Shown here piece by piece: positions 56,926 to 64,000 of a stretch of DNA of 64,000 bases; the first letter of the stretch is position 1; every line of letters starts with the position of its first letter. The notes beneath the pieces are model-generated. The model ran no database searches. It saw nothing but the letters and a program-made list of their open reading frames with translations, and had not been told where the DNA came from. The DNA lies in assembly GCA_032622095.1 (NCBI GenBank), contig CP136064.1:129877605-129941604 (forward strand), read 5' to 3'. The position numbers and the translations under genes are program-made. The DNA is from Siphonodentalium dalli (taxonomy: Eukaryota; Mollusca; Scaphopoda; Gadilida; Siphonodentaliidae).

Positions 56926-57670
56926 CACCATGGTAAAACACCACGGTAAACCATGGTAAAAAAAACCGAGATATTTTGGCCACCCATCGTGGTGTCACCA
57001 TGGTGGTTTACCATGGTGGTAATACCGTGGTGGTTTACCGAGGTGTTACCATGGTGGTAAACCACCTTGGCAAACCACCATGGTGACACCACGATAGGTG
57101 GCCAAAATATCTCGTTTTTTTTACCATGGTGTCACCATGGTGGTATACTTTGGTTTACCGTGGTGTTACCATGGTGGTGTACTGTGGTTTACCGTGGTGT
57201 TACTGTGGTTTACCGTGGTGTTACTATGGTTTACCGTGGTGTTACCATGGTGGTATACTGTGGTTTACCGTGGTGTTACCATGATGGTTTACTGAGGTTT
57301 ACTGTTGTGTTACCATGATGGTATACTGTGGTTTACCGTGGTGTTACCATGATGGTATACTGTGGTTTACCGTGGTGTTACCATGGTTCACCGCGGTGTT
57401 ACCATGATGGTATACTGTGGTTTATCGTGGTGTTACCATGATGGTATACTGTGGTTTATCGTGGTGTTACCATGGTGGTATACTGTGGTGTTACTGTTAC
57501 CATGGTGGTATACTTTGGTTTACCGTGGTGTTACCATGATTGTATACTGTGGTTTACCGTGGTGTTACCATGGTGGTATACTGTGGTTTACCATGGTGCT
57601 ATACTTTGGTTTAACGTGGTGATTTACACTTGTTAACCATGGTAATTTAATGTGGTTAACCATGGCAGTT
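56926..57670. repeat. CCATGG/GTGGTTTACC satellite with palindromic left part
   Basis: Irregular repeats of 'gtggtttaccgtggtgttaccatggtggtatact', about 34 bp. The left section (56950-57125) is an inverted repeat: 'gatattttggccacc' appears near 56972 and again near 57098 as part of facing arms. Long open frames here (MVYRGVTMV types) are satellite translations, not genes. Confidence 0.85.
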
Positions 57671-58495
57671 TACTGCAATATTGTAGAGAACCAAGCACAT
57701 ATGTACATGTACTTAGCGGAGAACCTGCCCAGATACCAAGCACTCGAAATTGCGAAACATGACCGACGGCAAATATAACAAAGTGGCACGTTAGATTCCA
57801 ATGTTGCTATGGTAGTAGGGCGGCTAAGTGTATAATCGTTCACTTGGTGATACAAGCATGAAAGTTGGCACGAATGATTAGTATGGGCCACTAAACAATA
57901 TTGTTCGACAAACCACGCGAAAATCCAAGATGGCCGCCATTTTCAAGATGGCCGCCATTTTCAGCTATGTCAGTTTTCGAATTTTGAAAATTTAACCGAT
58001 TTTATCGATGTATCACTCAAACAAGAGATCTTATGTCATCTCTAAAGGTTGAATTGAATTAAAACACAACCTGAGTATGTTAAAACAATATATTGTAACA
58101 AATAGCTGTTTCGTTTCAAAATTTTGGCATTTTTATATCACTTAACTTTCAAATTGTGAAAAAAAATTCAATTTCAAACAATTTAACCTCACACTACCGG
58201 TATATATGCTGTTAGTACTGGGATAGCTACACACATTCATTACTATCAGATCTTAGAGTCTTTTAACCTTAGCAGCAACAACTGCATAAAGTGGTGCATG
58301 TAAGCCCAATATGGTAGCATGTGCATCGCCCACTATACGCCTTCTTGCAGCCGCATTTGGTCAACTGACTGCAACATTTGGCAATTGGTGGAAGCTCCGT
58401 CCAAAATGGTTCGCAGTGACTGCCATTTTCTGCCCATCCCCAATCTGCAGGACTCGGGTAAGCTGGTTTATGATTGTCCCCATATATGCCCTGCC

Positions 58496-61400
58496 TCATA
58501 TGCGGCTGGCGTGACATGCTGCAACAGCGCAAACATTGTAGGTAGAATAGCATTGTATGGTCTCTGTTTCCGTGCAAAAAAAGTCTATTCTGGCTTCATT
58601 AATGTCATTGGATGTATTTGAACGGTCGCACATTATTATAACGAATCTCTCGATTACTGCAATGTCATGTTCGGTGATGGACACTCGAGAATTGCCAAGT
58701 CTGGAGAAAATTGATAAAGCTTCTGGAAATACATTCCATGCCTGCCATGCAGACATTTTTCCTTTCCCGCGAAATGCAGATACCACATCACATCCACTAA
58801 TTGTATGGACAAAAACAATTCTATAACATTTTGTTGTAACAATCTCATGTATCGGAATCCCTCTGAATGTCGTTCTATGACCGAATGCTTTTAAACTTGA
58901 GTATACAATTACAGCTATAATCACTATATCCGTGTCGGCGGCTTGGGTTATGATACTGTTGTGAACTGCGTGTTTTGCATGCACAAATATCCGTGTATGG
59001 GCCTCTTCGTGTGTACATGCATGGTGCAAGAATATCCAAATCAAGTTCATGGTTACTTTGTACATGTTCACCTTTGGTAACATCAATGCCATTGTCCGTA
59101 TTAACAGTTATGATCTTGTCAGCAAGGAAGTGAAATACTAGTAGCTTTGTTTTGTTGTTGTCATCGCGAAGAAAGCTATGCCAGTCTGCTAGAGTTTTGC
59201 TAGATCCTGATACCCTTCTCCTGATTCCTTTTCCGCGCTTTGTCCTAGTTTCCTGTTTGCGGCTACCTGTCTTGTACACGTGAAACACGATGTCAGTTCT
59301 CTTATATTTATGACAATATGTCTGCATTTTAGGAATGACATCATCTTGTGCATATTCATCAACTGTTTTCACACTATTAGGTTTAAGAACATTTATTATG
59401 TCAGAACCATCTATTATCACAGCATATGCAGTGGGTGATTCCTCGGGCAGTGTTAACTCAAATATATCCATCAATTGAGATTTCTGACACATATGAAGTT
59501 TTCCATCGTTACTGATCGATGCTGGATAAATCTAGTTTTCATTTGTAAAAAGGTCATAAAGGTCACATTCTCTTGTCTGACAAGAAATGAACAATCGAGA
59601 GAAGAGTTGACAATCATCTTTCGTACTTGTTTTCTTTGATTTGATTTCAGCTGGAGAAGACCGAAAAATTGAAATAGAATTTCTTTTGATTAGATCATAG
59701 AAAGTACATTTATTTGGTTTCCCATTCCTTTTATGAAGACGCAGAATATTCCTTGCCTTTCTTATAGACAACCTGAATCAGTTCAGCATTAACTGGGTCT
59801 ACAATGTATCTGGTGTCCATTTATTTTGGTTTCCCATTCCTTTTATGAAAGACGCAGAATATTCCTTGCCTTTCTTATAGACAACCTGAATCAGTTCAGC
59901 ATTAACTGGGTCTACAGTGTATCTGGTGTCCAGTGACAAGAGGTCTGTGGAGTCATCAGAAAACGGATTTCCCATTTCTTGTATCACATCTGTGAGGTTA
60001 TTGACATTATCGAAAATAATTTTTTTTTTATATGCAATTGTATCCTCAAGATGCTTGGTTTCTTATGTGATATACTTTGTACAAGCAATATTATCATAAT
60101 CAGAAATAAGGCAACATAATTCTGGACTAGCGACCATCCATCCATTGAGTGTGCTTCATACTCCGTTATCCCAATCGCTCCTGCATCCCCTTTCACGACT
60201 GCATTGTGCTGTTCGTGGGCCTGGTCTATTGCCATACTTGAGAAGATTGTTTCAGTCTTGTGTACAACAAAGTTCCCTCTGTGAAATTCATTTTCTATGC
60301 TGGGATGTTTCTTCTCTATTGTCATCATGTCTCTGAGGTTAATAGGTATAGCAGTCAAATTGTCAATTCAATGTCAAGCACCAAACTCCAGAACTGGAAA
60401 TGTGGACTAACTGCCACTGTATCTGCTTAGCCAATGCATCCAGAGGCTGGTCTGCAGTAATGACCGGTGTCCGTTCTGAGTTTAGAAGTTGAACCGATTA
60501 ATTAATTTTGCGCATGCAATGTTTTATCGTGGCTAATGAGTGAGCCTGATAACGCAACAGAGGTAACATTGAGGTTATTTCTACATCAAACTGATGACCT
60601 CTCTTTTGAGTCGCAGTATGAGCTGACCACGTTATTGATGTACTACCATCAATTACTTCTGTTGACGAGACCTTTTGCAACCACTCATAATCCAGCCGAA
60701 GATATTTTTGAAAAACAGTTGAACCAGGTAGATCAAAGACGGTGTTGGTTGGTGGGTTTGGCTTTACATCTTTCAAATAGACAGGTGGAACATTAAGTTG
60801 TATACGAGTCCGGAAGATGTGGGATTTGTTTCGTTTTTCAAGAACTGAAGTCAATAGGTCGCTGCTCGCCTTGATTATCTGGATGCAGATGCTGAAACAT
60901 GAAAATATTTGCCCCGTGGAAAGATGATGTGCTGGTAGTTGATGTAGGGTTGTGGTCAATATTGTCCAAAGCAGATGTGGTGAACAAGCCTTTTCTCAAT
61001 ATAGGTGGACACACAACTCCATCTGTTTGATACTGTTTAACAACAACCTCTCCAAGCTGGTTTGAGATGTCCATGACACGATCATAAGATATACTCAGTC
61101 AGTTTTCATAGAACATGTAAAATCAGCTTTCGTTTCCTTGTTTTTTGTTTTGCGTACACAAAAGTGATGCCAGTGTATATAGGGAATGGTGTTTCACGGT
61201 CTTGATAGTGGCGATGATAAAAGACTTTGTCCTTATTTCTCGAGGAGAAATAGTTGAATTGTAATAACTGCGCGATTGCCAAATCAGACTTTGTTGCACC
61301 ATTTGTAAGCTGTGACTTGATGTCAGCGCCATGCTCGATCATACATACAAATTGCAGAAGGCTTTGTGGTACAGATCTTTGTATACATCCTTGTTCAAAA

Positions 61401-61504
61401 TTTGTCAAATTTGGTACGATGTTCAAGCATATGTTTAGTAATGATTTCTGCTGCTCCAGCAATTTGTAGCGCTCAATTATATTTACAAGCTTGAGATAGT
61501 ACAA
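58496..61504 (-). pseudogene. Broken gene of an uncharacterised, TE-associated invertebrate family
   Basis: Minus-strand fragments in order: 61504-61106 (KSDLAIAQLLQFNYF, PFPIYTGITFVYA), about 61074-60838 (VCPPILRKGLFTTSALDNID), 60959-60498, 60358-59984 (MAIDQAHEQHNAVVKGDAG), 59492-58875 (KTVDEYAQDDVIPKM, RGKGIRRRVSGSSKT) and 59092-58496 (HEEAHTRIFVHAKHAVHNSI, QAADTDIVIIAVIVYSSL, TISGCDVVSAFRGKGK). The last two suggest a PIN/NYN- or FEN-like acidic fold: the D-T-D after a hydrophobic strand and G-C-D are typical of metal-binding sites. I recall this family as very common and uncharacterised in marine invertebrates. Frame changes, stops and a tandem duplication of about 118 bp (59705-59940) show it is dead. 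Its lying between TIRs suggests it encodes, or rides with, a transposase. Confidence 0.6.
59700..59940. repeat. ~118-bp tandem duplication inside the broken gene
   Basis: The block from 'ttggtttcccattccttttatga' to 'gggtctacaatgtatctggtgtcca' occurs at about 59712 and again at about 59827 with one or two changes. Confidence 0.85.
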
Positions 61505-62569
61505 GAACTAACTGAGTCCGAGAAAGTCATAAGCACATCGTGACCATGTTTTTGTCCTCCTTCAGAGAAATTTGTCATCTGCTTAAGAAAATACATTATG
61601 GAAGACCGATTATGGAAAACACAATAGGGAATGATATGTCAACAGTATTTAATGACTTGAAATATGAAATGCATACAATTGATTACACTATTAATATTAG
61701 CAATTGTGTTGTCAATAATATCAACACCAAGCATAACTTAAACATTTTAACTCACACTATACCAACTTGCACATGTATGTTAACAGCCTATTTACAAATA
61801 TCATTGAACAAAATTCAATAACTCCAGAAGAGAAGTATCAAAGAAATTGCATGCCTTAAACTAAGTATCTATGTTATACCACATATAGACCTATACAATA
61901 GTTGCAGTTGCTGAAAAAGTAGTCATCTAGATATTTTTTGAAGAATTTTGAGGAAAAAAACCTGTAAAAATATGAAAATAATCAATAAATTCCGAAAAAT
62001 AATAATATTTTTGCATACTTATGATAACGCAACCTTTAAAGGGATGATTTACTTATATATTGTAACAAAGAAAGAACCGAAAAGTGGTTAGTGTATCTTA
62101 TATATTGGGTAGAAGTTCAATGCGGCGGCCATTTTCAAAAATGGCGGCCATCTTGAATCCGGTGGCCATTTTGATTGGTTTGTCGAGCAATTTGTTTTAG
62201 TAATATATATTGATCATGCATACCAAGTTTCATGCTTGTATCACCAACTGAACGATTTTACCATAATTTTACACTTAGCCGCCCTACTATGGTGTTTAAA
62301 CATTGAATCAAGTACAAAACCACTCCATTGCATAGTGACAATGAAATAATCCGAATTATACATGCATTACTTTTATTAGTATAGAACCTTGATCGTGATT
62401 TTGTACTTAAATCAAAGTTTAAGTTCTCAATTTCGGGATTTCCTGTTCCCTGCATGTGCAGTAAAATTGGTCTGAATGTCCAAAAATAATTTCTTAATTT
62501 GTGTGCAATAATAGTACTAGTAGGTAAACATAAATCAAACATCTTGAAACTGGTCCGGATGAAACACCA

Positions 62570-63830
62570 ATCGATCTAGAATAGCCCGATAAATAAAAAA
62601 AACTACCTTGCGATAAATCGCAAACCTTTGCGAATAGCAAACAACTTTGCAATAAGTACCGGTATATGCGATTTAGTGTAAAGGTTTTCGATTGATTACA
62701 AAAGGTTTGCGATTAATCGCAATGGTTTGTGATTTATCGCAGATATATTTTCATGCATTGGCTTGGACCTTATAAATATAATCCGACATCTTCAACAGGT
62801 CTGGGTAAACCACCAATCGATCTTTAATAGCATGGTTGGGCTAAAATAGACCGATCGTTCTTTGACAGCCAGCATGCATGTGGATAAGGCGAGCAAACCT
62901 TCGCGATAAATCACAAAACAACTTTGCGAAAAATTACAAACACCTTTGCGATAACTCGCAAACCTTTACGATAAATCTCAAACATATTTACGATGACTCT
63001 CAGACTGCATACTGGGTGATTATATTTTGCGATTTATCGCAAACATTTTTGAAATTTGTGCTAAAAATTTCTTAATTTGTGTGTAAACATTATAAATCAG
63101 CCATCTTAAACAGGTCTCCGTGAACAACCTATCAATTTATAATTGAACGGTCGGGCTAAAATAGACCGATCAGTCATTCACAGCCAGATGCAAGAATGGT
63201 GAGAGGAGCAAAACTTTGCGAAAAATCACAAACACCTTCGCGATAACACGCAAACTATTACGATAAATCTCAAACATCTTTACGATAAATCTCAGACTAC
63301 ATGTACGTACTGTGTGAATAAAGTTTTTGATTTATCGCAAAGATGTTTGAGATTTGTCGCAAAGGTTTTTTGGCACTAATGGGCTTCTGTGAATATTATA
63401 AATCAGACATCTTAAACAGGTCTGAGTGAACAACCTTTCAATCTATGCCCGGTCGGACTAAAATAGACCGATCAGTCATTCACAGCCAGATGCATGAGTG
63501 ATGAGGGAGCAAACCTTTGCGATAAATCACAAACACCTTTGCGATAACACACAAACCTTAACGATAAATCTCAAACATCTTTACGATAACTCTCAGACTG
63601 CGTACTGGGTGATTATATTTTGCGATTTATCGCAAAGATGTTTGAGATTTGTCGCAAAGGCTTTTCGCCGATAATGGGCTTCTGTGAACATTATAAATCA
63701 GACATCTTAAACAGGTCTGAGTGAACAACCTATCAATCTATAATTGCCCGGACATGCTAAAATAGACCGATCGGTCATTCACAGCCAGGGGATCAAATCT
63801 TTGCGATAACTCCCAAACCTTTGTATTAGT
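62570..63830. repeat. Tandem repeat, period ~300 bp, four units, rich in GCGATAAATCGC
   Basis: Units begin near 62575, 62880, 63185 and 63490. Each contains several 'ttgcgataaatc(g/a)caaac' words in both orientations, then 'ataatgggcttctgtgaaca', 'ataaatcagacatcttaaacaggtct', 'aaaatagaccgatc(g/a)gtcattcacagccag'. Units are about 85-90 percent alike by eye. No coding. Confidence 0.85.
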
Positions 63831-64000
63831 GTGTGATAAGCAAAATACTCAAAAATGGGAGATCATTAACTTTGGTTAATTAAAACTGTTGTTTGAAAAA
63901 TACCGCTATAGCGCTCACTAGTCCTCGCTACAAGATGTTGAATAGGTTACCAGAATTATTATCACTCTCCCAAAAAAATTGCCACGGTGTTCAGTGTTTT
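63831..64000. other. No supported feature
   Basis: Unassigned end of the window. Confidence 0.4.

Larger units (their letters stand above)
57814..62288. mobile_element. Unclassified TIR DNA transposon
   Basis: Tips AGTAGGGCGGCTAAGTGTA at 57814 and its reverse complement ending at 62288; the arms pair over about 150-180 bp with roughly three-quarters identity by eye. Direct repeat ATGGT lies on both sides (57809-57813, 62289-62293; TATGGT if one tip base is shared). The TIR interior contains AAGATGGCCGCCATTTT words. The interior holds a broken minus-strand gene (next entry). The tip starts with AGTAG like the Polintons, but no Polinton gene is present, so class is open. Confidence 0.7.

Noticed and set aside
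56706-57636. Several long Val/Tyr/Gly-rich frames on both strands
   Set aside because: They are translations of the CCATGG satellite.
57814-62288. Calling the 4.5-kb element a Polinton because of its AGTAG tip
   Set aside because: The duplication looks like 5 bp rather than 6, and no Polinton gene is inside.
62575-63830. CRISPR-like array
   Set aside because: Units of ~300 bp without unique spacers, in a eukaryotic setting; it is a satellite.

Overview
The window is repeat-rich, AT-rich eukaryotic (metazoan) genomic DNA. Its mixture of Polinton/Maverick elements, Gypsy and several non-LTR retrotransposon relics, MITEs and satellite-like repeats is typical of a marine invertebrate such as a mollusc or another lophotrochozoan. 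I cannot name the species, and I see no clear ordinary host gene.

The centrepiece is a complete Polinton (Maverick, adintovirus-like) element at 9325-26835. It is bounded by inverted repeats of about 1.05 kb whose tips read AGTAGTATGGGGG, and by a perfect 6-bp target duplication, GACACA. From left to right it carries, on the + strand, an acidic protein with 42-bp repeats, a packaging ATPase, two small basic proteins, a chromodomain integrase, a membrane-anchored PC4-like protein, a penton-like protein, a broken small virion-associated protein, a frameshifted major-capsid-like gene and an adenain-like protease. These are followed on the - strand by a TATA-binding-protein homologue and a tandem-PC4 protein, then a + strand F-box-like ORF, then on the - strand a protein-primed family B DNA polymerase. 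The polymerase has an OTU-like N-terminal domain and one predicted 1,110-bp intron. The TBP plus PC4 pair looks like a self-encoded transcription-initiation module and is the most unusual biology here.

The Polinton is inserted in a decayed Gypsy-type retrotransposon lying on the - strand: gag/protease lie to its right and the protease-RT linker to its left. A non-LTR retrotransposon with a GATA-type 3' tail interrupts the same relic. A segment of about 8.66 kb (23473-32127), holding the polymerase N-terminal exon, the right Polinton end, the Gypsy relic, the LINE and two MITE-like elements, is tandemly duplicated almost perfectly at 32128-40787. The duplication joint has a 2-bp CT overlap.

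Left of the Polinton (1-9318) are a degenerate CR1-like LINE, MITE-like and tandem repeats. Right of the duplication (40788-64000) are hairpin elements and a TA-flanked MITE. There is also a second, 3-kb internally deleted Polinton-type element (44910-47914; TSD AACGTG; same AGTAGTAT tips), whose inverted repeats carry long palindromes near each tip. After several satellite tracts comes an unclassified TIR transposon (57814-62288) with a broken gene of a family I recall as abundant and uncharacterised in marine invertebrates. A tandem repeat of about 300 bp closes the window.
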